A stretch of 37,268 nt of DNA from contig NZ_MRWD01000057.1 of assembly GCF_002093625.1 (NCBI RefSeq), positions 1 through 37,268 of the forward strand, in the 5' to 3' direction. The notes below the pieces were generated by a model. It searched no databases. It had not been told where the DNA came from and saw only the letters and a list, made by a program, of their open reading frames with translations. Below are positions 8,492 through 18,172 of this stretch, in pieces. This DNA is from Rouxiella silvae. GTDB lineage: Bacteria > Pseudomonadota > Gammaproteobacteria > Enterobacterales > Enterobacteriaceae. The translations under genes and the position numbers were made by a program. Numbering within the stretch: position 1 is the stretch's first letter; every line of letters starts with the position of its first letter.

Positions 8492-11110
8492 TTAGGCGGT
8501 AAACTGGTATTGAAAATCATTTTGTTGATAACTGACTTCAAGCTGCTGATAACGCTGATTTGTACCGGTAGCGGAAAGCAGCAGCTGGCTGATTTGTGGC
8601 AGCAGCGTTTGCGTGAGGATCGCATCCACCATGCGTCCACCCGACTCATTTTCCGTACAGCGGCGAACAACCTGTTCTGCTACCGACGGTGTGAAATGCG
8701 CAGTAATACCGTGGTTTTCGAGCAGGCGGCGTTGAATGCGTGCCAACTGCAAAGTAACGATACTCGCCAGCATCTCATCGCTCAGCGGATAATAAGGCAC
8801 GATTAACAGCCGTCCGAGCAGTGCGGCGGGGAAAATTTCCAGTAATGGCTTGCGCAGCAAATTCACCAGCGCTTCGGGCTGAGGCAGTAAATCAGGGTTA
8901 GCACAGGTGTTCTGAATCAGCTCAGTGCCCACGTTCGAGGTGAGAATAATCACCGTATTGCGAAAATCAATGCGCCGTCCTTCGCCGTCCTCCATCCAGC
9001 CTTTATCAAATACCTGGAAAAAGATTTCGTGGACGTCGGGGTGTGCTTTCTCTATCTCGTCGAGCAGGACAACGCTGTAGGGCCGACGGCGAACAGCTTC
9101 GGTCAGCACGCCGCCTTCACCGTAGCCGACATAGCCCGGAGGTGCGCCTTTTAATGTTGATACGGTATGCGCCTCCTGAAATTCACTCATGTTAATGGTA
9201 ATAACGTTTTGTTCACCGCCGTACAGACTTTCGGCCAGCGCAAGCGCACTTTCCGTTTTACCCACACCCGACGGCCCACACAGCATAAATACGCCCACCG
9301 GCTTGTTGGGGTCATCAAGCTGCGCCCGCGACGTGCGAATGCGCCGCGCGATGGCATCGAGTGCATGCTGCTGGCCGACCACGCGCTTGTTCAGCGTATC
9401 GGCGAGTTGCAATACGGCATTGATTTCATTCTTAACCATTCGCCCTAGCGGAATGCCAGTCCAGTCAGAGACCACTGCGGCCACCACGCTGGCATCAACC
9501 GCCGGATAAATCAGCGGTGATTCACCCTGCAATCCCAGCAGCTCATGCTGTATTTCGCGCAGGTCTTCACGCAGCGCCTCGGCTTCCTCTGTTTGCGCTT
9601 CGCCAAGCAGCAGGCGTTTTTGACTGATTTGCCGGGTCAGGTCCAACTCTCGCTGCCAGCGGGCGTCAAGCGTTTCTTGTAACTGCTGCTGCTCATCCAG
9701 TAGCTTGCTGATTGAGTCCGCACGCGTGGTTTCAGCCAAACCGAGGCGAATTTCACGCGCGACGATATCTTGTTCAATGTTCAGTGCCGCGATGCGATGG
9801 CGACAATCTTCTAGCTGCGCAGGCGGATTGTGTTGACTCACGGCCACGCGTGCACAGGCGGTATCAAGGAGCGCCACGGCCTTATCCGGCAGTTGACGGG
9901 CAGGAATGTAGCGATGCGACAGGCGCACGGCGGCTTCAACCGCTTCATCGAGCAGCAGCACCTTATGATGACTCTCAAGTGACGCGGCAATATTGCGCAG
10001 CATCAGCCGCGCTTTCTCTTCACTCGGCTCCGCCACTTGAATCACTTGGAAACGACGGGTCAATGCTGGGTCTTTTTCAATATATTTTTTATATTCGGCC
10101 CAGGTCGTTGCTCCCACTGTGCGCAGTTGGCCGCGCGCCAGTGCTGGTTTTAGCAGGTTAGCGGCATCGCCGGTACCCTGCTGACCGCCGGCGCCAATGA
10201 GCTGGTGGATCTCGTCGATAAACAGCACTACCGGCGTTGGGCTAGACTGAACTTCATTAATCACGGCCTGGAGGCGTGCCTCAAACTCACCTTTCATGCC
10301 TGCACCCGCTTGCAGCATGCCGATGTCCAGCAGCCATAGCTGCACGTCGCGCAGGGCGGGCGGGACTTCAGCGGAGGCTATTTTAAGGGCTAACCCTTCA
10401 GCGACCGCCGTTTTCCCCACTCCCGCCTCACCGGTCAGCAGCGGGTTATTTTGCCGACGGCGCATCAAAATATCGATAATCTGACGGATCTCTTCATCGC
10501 GTCCAGCCACGGGATCAATTTTCCCTTCGCGGGCAGCGCGAGTCAGGTCTTGACCATATTTTTCCAGCGTTTTTCCCGATCCGATTTCTGCTTTCGACGT
10601 CTCGGCGTGAACAGTGGTTGGCGTCAGCATTGATTCATCACTGCGGGCAAAAATAAGCTCGAACTGGCTGAGCAGTTCGTCGGCACTCAGGCGGTCGAAT
10701 TGGGAAGAAATCGAGGTTAATACGCTGCGCAGGCTGAAGGTTTTTATGATGCCCAGCAGCAGCATGCCGCCGCGAATTTGATCGGAAGAAAATTTTAGCG
10801 AGCAGTAAACCCATGCGCGCTCAACGGCGTTATCGATGTGTTCTGAAATATCAGAAATGGCGCTCGCCCCGCGCGGCAGGCGGTCGAGTGCAGCGGTAAT
10901 ATCGCGCGCCAGCGACGCCTCGTCAAAGTCAAAATGACGAACAACGGCCTGCAAATCTCCGTTTGGCTGCTGCATCATCTGATGCAGCCAGTGTGCCAAC
11001 TCCACATAGGGGTTACCGCGAAGCTTACAGAAGGCGGCGGCACTCTCAAGCGTGGAAAACAGCGACGCATTGAGCTTGTTAAACAAGGCGGAACGACTGA
11101 TTTCAGACAT
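8492..11110 (-). CDS. tssH: T6SS sheath-recycling ATPase TssH (ClpV)
   Basis: ClpV is the AAA+ ATPase that pulls apart contracted TssB/TssC sheaths so that the parts can be reused. The protein has 872 residues, the usual length. It has an N-terminal Clp repeat domain (about 1-150) and a first AAA module with Walker A GEAGVGKT (227-234) and Walker B VVLFIDE. A coiled middle region rich in Glu, Gln and Arg follows. The second AAA module has Walker A GPSGVGKT near residue 610 and Walker B VVLLDE. The start codon is an ATG with its neighbour tssG ending eight bases upstream. ClpV is distinguished from ClpB by the divergent N-domain and by its place among tss genes. Confidence 0.97.
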   Translation of the reverse strand: MSEISRSALFNKLNASLFSTLESAAAFCKLRGNPYVELAHWLHQMMQQPNGDLQAVVRHFDFDEASLARDITAALDRLPRGASAISDISEHIDNAVERAWVYCSLKFSSDQIRGGMLLLGIIKTFSLRSVLTSISSQFDRLSADELLSQFELIFARSDESMLTPTTVHAETSKAEIGSGKTLEKYGQDLTRAAREGKIDPVAGRDEEIRQIIDILMRRRQNNPLLTGEAGVGKTAVAEGLALKIASAEVPPALRDVQLWLLDIGMLQAGAGMKGEFEARLQAVINEVQSSPTPVVLFIDEIHQLIGAGGQQGTGDAANLLKPALARGQLRTVGATTWAEYKKYIEKDPALTRRFQVIQVAEPSEEKARLMLRNIAASLESHHKVLLLDEAVEAAVRLSHRYIPARQLPDKAVALLDTACARVAVSQHNPPAQLEDCRHRIAALNIEQDIVAREIRLGLAETTRADSISKLLDEQQQLQETLDARWQRELDLTRQISQKRLLLGEAQTEEAEALREDLREIQHELLGLQGESPLIYPAVDASVVAAVVSDWTGIPLGRMVKNEINAVLQLADTLNKRVVGQQHALDAIARRIRTSRAQLDDPNKPVGVFMLCGPSGVGKTESALALAESLYGGEQNVITINMSEFQEAHTVSTLKGAPPGYVGYGEGGVLTEAVRRRPYSVVLLDEIEKAHPDVHEIFFQVFDKGWMEDGEGRRIDFRNTVIILTSNVGTELIQNTCANPDLLPQPEALVNLLRKPLLEIFPAALLGRLLIVPYYPLSDEMLASIVTLQLARIQRRLLENHGITAHFTPSVAEQVVRRCTENESGGRMVDAILTQTLLPQISQLLLSATGTNQRYQQLEVSYQQNDFQYQFTA

Positions 11111-11118
11111 GATTTTCC

Positions 11119-12183
11119 TTAATGAGATTCAGTACTAAACACTAATTCGCCGCGATCAAACGGTTGCGGCTGTTCGCCCAGCCAACTGCTGTAACCCAGC
11201 CGCTGACCCTTACCGATGCGCACGCCCGCGACATCCTGATGTCGCATAATAAGCCGCAGTTCCCAGACATATTCTATGCCGAGGTATTGTCGAACCCAGT
11301 CGCGAATCTGCTTTGCCAAGGGGCGGTCAGGCAGAAATTGCTCATAGCTATCGAGCCGCAACGGGCCTAGCTCAATGCGAAACTTGTGCTGAACGTCGCG
11401 CACCGCCACGCCTAAAAACATGCTCTCACCCAGTCGGGGCATTGCACGTCCGGCGCGCAGCTGTGCCTGCTCTTTGTTGCCGACGTGCATCCACTGCGGC
11501 ACGTTGGCGACTATCCTGACCGCGACCTTGAAATAAAACGCGAGAATTTTTTCCAGTCCTTCAGGATCATGGCGCTGACGCGTCAGATGCCCGGCGAGGG
11601 CGAAAGGCGCGTGTTCACTAACGCTGTCGCGGTTTTGCTGTGCCGGTAATCCTCGACCCGTCAGGCTGGCCAGATAGTGATTGAAACGCCGATTGTCCTC
11701 GCGGTCGAGGGACACCGTAGGCTGCGCATCGGCCCAGGCTCGATAGAAAAGCAGCGTTAACCGGTGGTGAAAAATATCCAAAAATCGCGTCATGCCGTTG
11801 TCGCCATACTGGCTGACGCGCTGCTGGGCATATTCGGTCAGGTGCAGCGGCAGCGGGCCGTTGGGCCCGAACAGGCCAAAGCTGTAGATTGAGATATCGT
11901 GCAGCGGCGACGCTTCACGGCGCTTGACGCTGGCAACCGTTGAGGGCGCAAAAGCCAGCGAAGGAGCCTGCCCGATGCGCACGGGTTCATATTGCGGATG
12001 CGGTGCCTGACCCAGTAAATAACGCTGCCCCGCCTGCGCATCAAGGCGACGCAGCAGTTGGAACAGATCGTGGTGGTAAGGGGAAGCCATCAGCGCCTGC
12101 CAGAAATCCTTAGACAAGCGGCCAATCACCCGAAATCGTGCCGTATCAGGTAGGGTTTGTTTTTCAATGTCGGTTTCGCTCAT
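11119..12183 (-). CDS. tssG: T6SS baseplate protein TssG
   Basis: TssG is part of the baseplate wedge (two TssF, one TssG, one TssE) that docks on the membrane complex through TssK. The product has 354 residues, in the normal range. The motif FQLLRRLDAQ near residue 45, FGLFGPNGPLPLHLTEYA near residue 105 and a C-terminal segment with LGYSSWLG are typical of the family (ImpH/VasB, DUF1305). Its ATG overlaps the tssF stop by four bases, which implies translational coupling and fixes the start. Confidence 0.96.
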   Translation of the reverse strand: MSETDIEKQTLPDTARFRVIGRLSKDFWQALMASPYHHDLFQLLRRLDAQAGQRYLLGQAPHPQYEPVRIGQAPSLAFAPSTVASVKRREASPLHDISIYSFGLFGPNGPLPLHLTEYAQQRVSQYGDNGMTRFLDIFHHRLTLLFYRAWADAQPTVSLDREDNRRFNHYLASLTGRGLPAQQNRDSVSEHAPFALAGHLTRQRHDPEGLEKILAFYFKVAVRIVANVPQWMHVGNKEQAQLRAGRAMPRLGESMFLGVAVRDVQHKFRIELGPLRLDSYEQFLPDRPLAKQIRDWVRQYLGIEYVWELRLIMRHQDVAGVRIGKGQRLGYSSWLGEQPQPFDRGELVFSTESH

Positions 12184-14054
12184 ATCAAAGCCCTTTTGCC
12201 CATGCGTGGCGGCCAGTAGCCTATCTCACCTTTTTGCAGGCCACTGAGGGTCATTTCAGTGAAGGCATTAATCGACACCATGCGGGAGAACAGCTTTTCG
12301 AGCACGCTGCCCAGCAGCCAGGGGCTCATACCGGAAAAAGATTGTTCATCGACGATCAAATTAATGGCCACACCGCGCGCAAAAACGATTGGCCCCGGTT
12401 CGGGAACGCGGCGATAAACCGACTCGAGTTTGCAGTGACGGATGCCGTCAATTTGTTTACCAATGGCCGCTTCGGCGAGGTTGGCATAGAGGCCGAGCTG
12501 TTGGCGCAGCGCGGCGGCGCCCTGTGCGGCATCAACGTCCATCAGGCTGAGGTAGTCCAGCTGGAGCTGGCTGATAAGTTTCCAAGAAATCGCACCCTCG
12601 GCCATCGCCGGACGTGGAGCGGTCGGGCCTTTGCGCATCGCCACTTTACGCACGGGAGCTGAGGTGGGCAGGGTGAAGTCATCCTGTCCCTGCTGCATTA
12701 AAATCAGCGGCAGGTCGCGATTGGTACAAAGCACGTCGGCCATCAGGTATTTCAAGTCCGGAGACCACGGCGACTGCTGCTCGTCAATCAGTGAGATAAA
12801 TACCTCAGAGCCGATATAACCGGTGCGCGTGCCGTAATTACGTGCGTTTTCTGACAGGGTGCGCTGTTCGCGACGTGCCGAGAAATAGGCGCCATAGTTG
12901 CGGTTATCTTCGCTAAATGTGTTCCAGAAAGGACGGAATATTTGCTCTTTCTCCATGCCTTTCCCGCTGCCGTAGAGCTTCTGAACCGAGTAAATCTCGT
13001 AATCCAGCGGGCTGGCGTTGTCGACCACCAAATGGTATTCGTTGGTGAGTTCATTGACATTAATACGCTCGGCGCTGCGGCTAAACAGGTTAATCGCGGG
13101 CGTGCAGTACATTGCTAAATGGCTTTTATCGACCACGCGTTCTAAATCGCTCTGCGCCTTATCGAGCAGGATCAGGATATCAAACTGCCGTTTATCACGG
13201 CTCGCGGCAATCAGCGAGCGCATGCCTGAAATACTGAAAAACATAAAACGACTAGGGAAGGCGAAATACTCCTGCAGCAGCCGATAACCGCTGAAATTGC
13301 GTAAATCATCGGGCAACAGTGCCTGCGCAGGATCAAACCCTTCCTGACGCAGCGCATTATCGGGCAACAGCTGATAATTCCCTTCGGGTGACGGCGTTTG
13401 GCAAACCACACCGACACTGTGCTGCATCAGCAGTTCAAGCAGGCCCAGCGCGTGTCCGTCAGGTCCGCTGAGGTGAAAATCGAGCTTGTCGAACGCCATG
13501 CGGCTCAGTGGAACGTCACCCTCGCTGTGCAGTCGGATACGCAGTGCACTGACCGCACCGCGGCTCTGTAGTTCTGATGAAGCCAGCGGAATGTCGGCCG
13601 GAATGCCGCCCAGCTCTACGCTGTCAATTTTCAGCGGCAGCAGCGTAACGTCGTGCGCAGTCTGATATTTGCAGGTAATACCTCGGCGCTTCATGGTTTG
13701 ATTTTCAATCATCGTGCCGCGAGGCAGAGTAAAACCGCTGTTGATATGACCTTTGGTTTTATCCGGTTGAAGTTCGATAATCGCCATCGACGGCGTAGGT
13801 GCCAGATAATTGGGGTAGATCATCTCCAGCAGTCGCTGGGAAAATCGTGGAAACTCGGCGTCCATTTTCAACTGCACGCGCGAGGTCAAAAAGGCAAAGC
13901 CTTCCATCAACCGTTCAACGTAAGGGTCAGCGACCTCAATTCCGCGCATGCCTAATCTTCCCGCTACCTTGGGATTTCGCTCGGCAAACTCGGCCCCCAT
14001 TTCGCGCAGGTAGGTCAGCTCGCGGTTGTAATACTCAAGCAGTTTGCGATTCAT
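12180..14054 (-). CDS. tssF: T6SS baseplate protein TssF
   Basis: This 624-residue protein belongs to the ImpG/VasA family (DUF879), the main wedge subunit of the baseplate. The N-terminus MNRKLLEYYNRELTYLREMG and the following AEFAERNPKVAGRLGM are signature sequences. The C-terminal part carries VYRRVPEPGPIVFARGV and the typical FLxxMVSINAF-like run before the end. Its stop overlaps the tssG start by four bases, and the tssE stop lies two bases upstream of its ATG. The three baseplate genes are therefore tightly coupled. Confidence 0.97.
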   Translation of the reverse strand: MNRKLLEYYNRELTYLREMGAEFAERNPKVAGRLGMRGIEVADPYVERLMEGFAFLTSRVQLKMDAEFPRFSQRLLEMIYPNYLAPTPSMAIIELQPDKTKGHINSGFTLPRGTMIENQTMKRRGITCKYQTAHDVTLLPLKIDSVELGGIPADIPLASSELQSRGAVSALRIRLHSEGDVPLSRMAFDKLDFHLSGPDGHALGLLELLMQHSVGVVCQTPSPEGNYQLLPDNALRQEGFDPAQALLPDDLRNFSGYRLLQEYFAFPSRFMFFSISGMRSLIAASRDKRQFDILILLDKAQSDLERVVDKSHLAMYCTPAINLFSRSAERINVNELTNEYHLVVDNASPLDYEIYSVQKLYGSGKGMEKEQIFRPFWNTFSEDNRNYGAYFSARREQRTLSENARNYGTRTGYIGSEVFISLIDEQQSPWSPDLKYLMADVLCTNRDLPLILMQQGQDDFTLPTSAPVRKVAMRKGPTAPRPAMAEGAISWKLISQLQLDYLSLMDVDAAQGAAALRQQLGLYANLAEAAIGKQIDGIRHCKLESVYRRVPEPGPIVFARGVAINLIVDEQSFSGMSPWLLGSVLEKLFSRMVSINAFTEMTLSGLQKGEIGYWPPRMGKRALI

Positions 14055-14056
14055 GA

Positions 14057-14629
14057 TTAGCCGATATCCTTAAGTTCAAAACGACCGATCTCCAAATCTA
14101 TATCGGTACGAAACAGAAACTCCAACGGCCACGGCACGCACCATAAATTCCCTTTTATTTCAATCGACAGAATGTTGTGTGTATCCAGTGATTTCGGGTC
14201 GGTCATGCATTTCACCTGCAAATCGCGGGCAATTATCCGAGGTTCAAAGTTGATGATGGCCTGCGTCAGGCGCTTCTGAATATCGTTCCATTCAATGTCT
14301 GACATACGTTTACCCGCCAGCGGGGCGACGCCAAAATTGAGTACCGATGAGCGAACCTGGGCAAAGGCGTCGAGGTCATGCTGCTGCTCGTTATTGACGC
14401 AGTTAAACAGCCATTGCAGGTCACGCAGCACCTGACGGCGAAGTTGACTGTGGGTCATGACGTTTTTAGCCGGATTGAATTCGCGCTTTTCGGGTTCGTC
14501 GTCGGTCAGTCGGTCGAGCAGGGCCGGTTGCACCGTATCGCGATGAGTCAGACGCGGATTATTTTCCCGCGCCTGATAGCCCGTACGGTAAAGATCGTCG
14601 CCTTCCGGCATTATAGAAGAGGGCTTCAT
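14057..14629 (-). CDS. tssE: T6SS baseplate protein TssE (gp25-like)
   Basis: TssE resembles phage T4 gp25 and starts sheath polymerisation at the baseplate. The product has 190 residues. The C-terminal two thirds hold the gp25 fold with VLNFGVAPLAGKRMS, the EPRII segment and a final beta strand rich in acidic residues. The N-terminal 60 residues are charged and hold LLDRLTDDEPEK, as in other TssE proteins. A GGAG sequence lies nine bases before the ATG. A perfect nine-base inverted repeat lies in the gap before this gene. Confidence 0.95.
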   Translation of the reverse strand: MKPSSIMPEGDDLYRTGYQARENNPRLTHRDTVQPALLDRLTDDEPEKREFNPAKNVMTHSQLRRQVLRDLQWLFNCVNNEQQHDLDAFAQVRSSVLNFGVAPLAGKRMSDIEWNDIQKRLTQAIINFEPRIIARDLQVKCMTDPKSLDTHNILSIEIKGNLWCVPWPLEFLFRTDIDLEIGRFELKDIG

Positions 14630-14680
14630 GGTTTCGGCTCCGGCAGAAGGGTTATCAGGCAGATTGGCTTAATGCGGAAC

Positions 14681-14713
14681 AGGCGGATTATTTACCGTCG
14701 GTTGAATCCGCCT
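14681..14713 (-). other. Intra-operon hairpin at the 3' end of the gene before tssE
   Basis: AGGCGGATT (14681-14689) and AATCCGCCT (14705-14713) pair perfectly over nine bases around a 15-base loop. The repeat spans the stop codon of the upstream gene. No T run follows, so it is not an ordinary terminator. An RNA-processing or stability element is possible. Confidence 0.5.
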
Positions 14714-15617
14714 TGGCCAGCGTGTCGGCAGCGGGATTGCGCCATTCAGGATGAAGCTTTTCAACAGTCACTGCGTTGAGCGGGATGCTCGTGCCGGTTA
14801 ATCCCCACTGTTGACTCAGGGTTTTCAGCGACGGACTGTCTGTACCCGCCTGACCTTGAATGGCCATTTTGCCTTTGAAACGCCACGCACGGACAGCGCT
14901 GTCGAAGGGTAAGATAAGCCAGCTATTGCTTGCCGCGGCATTGGCGAGGATCAGCCGTTGATTGTTGGCGCTGACCACTGACATCATCTTTTGTTGTGCA
15001 TCGGCGGGCAAATCAAGCAGCGGATAGCCGCTAACGTACAGCAGCGGCTCGGCACTGCCGTTGAGCCATTTTTGCGTGTCGCAGTGCAGCATTTTTTGCC
15101 CGCTGGGGAAAAACTGTGCGGACGACGCATTGCCCCAATAGGTTCGAAAATGACAGGCGTCGGGCGTGTCGAAGACGCTGACCGGCGTGGTGTCGGCCAT
15201 CTCGGGAGAAGGCAGGGCGGCAGGCGCGGGCGCAGTGTTCTCAGGGGCCAAGACGATGGTTTTCTCTTGGTCGGCAACAACCTTCCAGCCATTTTTACTC
15301 AGCGCAGTGCCTTTCTGCTGAAGCTGCCCTTTGGCATCCACAGCCTGCCAATGAAGGGTTATTAGCCTGCGGCACTCTTTATGCATCAGCTCACCGACGG
15401 CGGGCAGAAAATCTTCCAGCGCGGCTGCATCAAACTTTTTTTGACTCACCACGCGCAGCGGCAGCGCAGGCGCGCACCAACTGCTGGCGAGCGGGCTTTT
15501 AACGTCGTCGAGGTAGGCCGCCTGTTTAGTGCTGGGCGACCAGGCAATGCGATAATCCTGCCCCCAAGCCGCAGAAGACAGCCCGAGCAGGCACAAGGGC
15601 CAAATCCATACTTTCAT
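14688..15617 (-). CDS. Exported T6SS-locus protein of unrecognised family
   Basis: This 309-residue protein opens with a signal peptide ending in AAWGQD, so it is exported. The mature part has four cysteines (48, 82, 155, 179) spaced as two possible disulfide pairs. There are two domains separated by a proline/alanine-rich linker at about 125-145. No membrane segment or lipobox is seen. It lies between pppA and tssE, 12 bases after pppA, so it is probably part of the secretion system or its control. Periplasmic regulators that act on the PpkA kinase exist in Serratia (RtkS) and Pseudomonas (TagQRST). This protein is a candidate for such a role, by position only. Confidence 0.7.
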   Translation of the reverse strand: MKVWIWPLCLLGLSSAAWGQDYRIAWSPSTKQAAYLDDVKSPLASSWCAPALPLRVVSQKKFDAAALEDFLPAVGELMHKECRRLITLHWQAVDAKGQLQQKGTALSKNGWKVVADQEKTIVLAPENTAPAPAALPSPEMADTTPVSVFDTPDACHFRTYWGNASSAQFFPSGQKMLHCDTQKWLNGSAEPLLYVSGYPLLDLPADAQQKMMSVVSANNQRLILANAAASNSWLILPFDSAVRAWRFKGKMAIQGQAGTDSPSLKTLSQQWGLTGTSIPLNAVTVEKLHPEWRNPAADTLAKADSTDGK

Positions 15618-15629
15618 AATTTCTCTCGC

Positions 15630-16409
15630 CTATTTTTCAGGGGCGAACAAAATGCGCTGCGCGTTGCTCAGCGAATGCAGCAGGGTCGTGTCTTGAGGAT
15701 TGCCCACCCAAACGGCAACGGCGCTGAAATTGTCTTTCTTTTCAGAACGCTTGAGGATTTCAAGCATCAGCACTAGCCATTCTCGGGGCGAATTCACCAT
15801 GCGCAGGGTCTGTTCCATTTCATCGGTGCTGAGGTCGTGCCAGAATCCATCGGTACACAGTAAAAAAACGTCGCCATCCTCAAGGGCAAGCACATCGCTG
15901 TAGCTGGCTTCGCGCTGTTCGTTCATGCCCAAAGCAAAATAGAGCAGATTACTGTTTACTCCCTGCGTCTGATAACCGGCGTCTTTCATCTGCTGCACCA
16001 GACTGTGGTCGCGAGTGTGCTCTATCAGATACCCACGGCGAAAGGCATAAAGTCGGCTGTCACCGGCGTGGGCCCAATAGGAAAGCCGATAGTCTCGGTC
16101 AATAAACAGGCTGACCAACGTGGTGCCCATGTTTTTGAGCGCGTCATTTTGCCGCTGTGCATTAAGAATGGCCTGATTGGCGCGGCCGATGTGCTGAGGA
16201 ATGTGCTGCGCATCAAGATGATCTTCGCCCTTAAAGTGTTGAATCAGCGTATCGCAGGCTATTTTGGCCGCCACGTCTCCACCGGGAATGCCGGCAATGC
16301 CATCACACACCACGAAGCAGGCCGAGCGATCGCCCACCACTTCGCCAATACAGTCTTGATTGCTGTCGCGAATGCCCTGATTAGTCGTTGATGCAAAAGT
16401 AATATTCAT
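15630..16409 (-). CDS. pppA: T6SS PP2C-type protein phosphatase PppA
   Basis: PppA removes phosphate from Fha and so opposes PpkA in the T6SS switch. The product has 259 residues, a minimal PP2C domain. Metal-binding motifs are intact: Asp19 in NQDCIGE, Asp36-Gly37 in VCDGIAG, LCTDGFWHDL near residue 185 and DNFSAVAVW near residue 228. There is no membrane segment, so it acts in the cytoplasm. The ATG overlaps the fha stop by one base, a coupling that fits their shared function. Confidence 0.95.
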   Translation of the reverse strand: MNITFASTTNQGIRDSNQDCIGEVVGDRSACFVVCDGIAGIPGGDVAAKIACDTLIQHFKGEDHLDAQHIPQHIGRANQAILNAQRQNDALKNMGTTLVSLFIDRDYRLSYWAHAGDSRLYAFRRGYLIEHTRDHSLVQQMKDAGYQTQGVNSNLLYFALGMNEQREASYSDVLALEDGDVFLLCTDGFWHDLSTDEMEQTLRMVNSPREWLVLMLEILKRSEKKDNFSAVAVWVGNPQDTTLLHSLSNAQRILFAPEK

Positions 16410-18094
16410 TATTTTCCCTGTTTGGTTTGCAGGTCTTTGTATTGATCCACTTCAACGTCATAGGCGTGCAGGAAGGCTTCACCAAACAGGGTGTGAAAAT
16501 CATCCTCAATTTCTCCCGACGTTTTTTGATAATTCTTTATGAAATAGTCCCACAGCGCCGCTTTTCGCTTGGTCGACAGCGCCATACGCGGCAGTTGGCC
16601 TTCTTCTCGCGCCCTGATTTCCAGTAATTCAGGGTTAAACGACTGCAACATGGCGGCAATAATCGCCCTAATGCCGGCGATCATACCGAGCTGGTGGGCC
16701 TGTAAATCAATCAATGCGTCACGCACCGCCTGTTCTGGCTGCATAAATCCGGGCATTTGGGTGCCAAACATCTGCATGAGTACTGTTTTCCCCGACGGCA
16801 GCAGTTTGAACGGGTTATTGGCTTCGTCGAGAATCATCGTCATTTCTGCTTTCACACCCCGTTTAAGCATGGAGCGCGATGACAGCAGCGCTACCGTGCC
16901 TTGTGAAAAAAGACTGACCACTTGCCCCAGCAGACGCAGCTGCTCTTCGCCAAATTCCGGCTGATTATGCATCTCGTTGAGGCCAATACCTTCCAGTAGG
17001 CCTTGCAGCAGGTTGCCCTCCAGCATGGCATTATCGTGACTTTTTTGACGGGCGGGCTGGCGCTGATACGAAACCGGATCGATGCTCATACGGCCGGCGG
17101 AAAGAGACGGCTGCGGCGCGATTTTCTCTTCCGGCGCGGGAGACGGCTCTTGCACCGGCAGCGGGATGAGCGGGGCTTCATCAATTTTTTCAACCGCCGC
17201 CGGTTGCGGTTTTATCTGCGGCGGTGGGAGAGGTTCCGGCTCGGCGGGTGCGGCCTGAAAATGCTCGGGCGGCGTAAGCGGCTGCGCATTATCGACCATC
17301 AATCCAAACGGGTCGCTGTTTTCAGCAGATGAAGATGCGCCGCCGAACAGCGCTAGCGGGTCTATCTCCTGCTGTTGCACGGGGCCGGATTGCGTCGGCA
17401 AGGCCTCGTGCGTCAGTAGCGTGCTTGGCGTCGAATTTTTAAGAATATGTTCCTGCTCAAACGGGCTGTCTGCGGTAAACAGGCGCGTTGGGTCAGTTTC
17501 CCGTTTATTGAGTTGATGCAAGCTGGCAGGATTTTGGACCTGTGAGAGAGGATCGGTGGGATTCAGCTCCTCACGGGCTAATTCGGTAAGCGGATTATCC
17601 GAGGCTTTGTGCGCTTGAACCGCCGCGTGGTCTGGTGTTTCAGCCGTGCTGGCAACCGAAAACTCATCGGCCAGACTGTCCCATATTTCTCCGGGAACGT
17701 TGGCTGTCGCGGTGGATGAGAGGTTTGACGGCAGCGGATTTGGGTTTTTTACGGACTCGGCGTGTGGGGCCGTATTCTGGTGTAACGAGGAAACGGCAAT
17801 TAAATAATCGCCAATGCCGAGCTGATCGCCATCCTGTAGTTCAACCTGACGGCCTCGTTCGAGTGGGATACCGTTAAATTCGACATTAATTACATTGCCA
17901 CGGTTAGTCAGGCGACATTCACCCTCAGCTGAAATATGCACCAGCGCCTGCAAACGTGAAATAGCACGGTTTTCATCGGGTAGAGTGAAATTATTGTCCT
18001 CGCTGCGACCAATCGTGCCGCCAGGCGGGGCAAAGTCGCAGCTGGTTTGTGGTGGCTGAACGCCATTTTTACTTTTTACGAGAGTAAATCGCAT
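16409..18094 (-). CDS. fha: T6SS forkhead-associated protein Fha (TagH)
   Basis: Fha is the phosphoprotein scaffold of the threonine-phosphorylation pathway; phosphorylation by PpkA promotes assembly of an active T6SS. The product has 561 residues. Residues 20-102 form an FHA domain with GGTIGRSEDN, ISRLQALVH and NGIPLERG, which match the phosphothreonine-binding surface. Residues about 105-345 are a proline, alanine and glutamate-rich linker. From about residue 360 the conserved C-terminal domain of T6SS FHA proteins follows (FGEEQLRLLGQVV and LLEIRAREEG). It lies 78 bases after hcp, with a long hairpin in the gap. It is followed directly by pppA. Confidence 0.94.
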   Translation of the reverse strand: MRFTLVKSKNGVQPPQTSCDFAPPGGTIGRSEDNNFTLPDENRAISRLQALVHISAEGECRLTNRGNVINVEFNGIPLERGRQVELQDGDQLGIGDYLIAVSSLHQNTAPHAESVKNPNPLPSNLSSTATANVPGEIWDSLADEFSVASTAETPDHAAVQAHKASDNPLTELAREELNPTDPLSQVQNPASLHQLNKRETDPTRLFTADSPFEQEHILKNSTPSTLLTHEALPTQSGPVQQQEIDPLALFGGASSSAENSDPFGLMVDNAQPLTPPEHFQAAPAEPEPLPPPQIKPQPAAVEKIDEAPLIPLPVQEPSPAPEEKIAPQPSLSAGRMSIDPVSYQRQPARQKSHDNAMLEGNLLQGLLEGIGLNEMHNQPEFGEEQLRLLGQVVSLFSQGTVALLSSRSMLKRGVKAEMTMILDEANNPFKLLPSGKTVLMQMFGTQMPGFMQPEQAVRDALIDLQAHQLGMIAGIRAIIAAMLQSFNPELLEIRAREEGQLPRMALSTKRKAALWDYFIKNYQKTSGEIEDDFHTLFGEAFLHAYDVEVDQYKDLQTKQGK

Positions 18095-18123
18095 AGTCGC
18101 AACCTGAGGCAGTGGAACAACAC

Positions 18124-18156
18124 AGCCTTCCCCCGCTTTTTGACCGGGGGAAGGCT
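18124..18156 (-). other. Strong hairpin just downstream of hcp
   Basis: AGCCTTCCCCCG (18124-18135) and CGGGGGAAGGCT (18145-18156) form a perfect twelve-base-pair stem with a nine-base loop. It begins 16 bases after the hcp stop. On the minus strand no T run follows, so it is not a canonical terminator. It is better placed as a 3' stabilising or partial-stop element that could keep hcp mRNA more abundant than fha mRNA. Confidence 0.75.
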
Positions 18157-18172
18157 AGGAGGGAGGGGGAAA

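Noticed and set aside
8492-11110. ClpB instead of ClpV
   Set aside because: The divergent N-domain and the position inside the tss operon indicate ClpV.
18124-18156. Intrinsic terminator after hcp
   Set aside because: The stem is strong but no T run follows on the minus strand, so it is reported as a hairpin, not a terminator.
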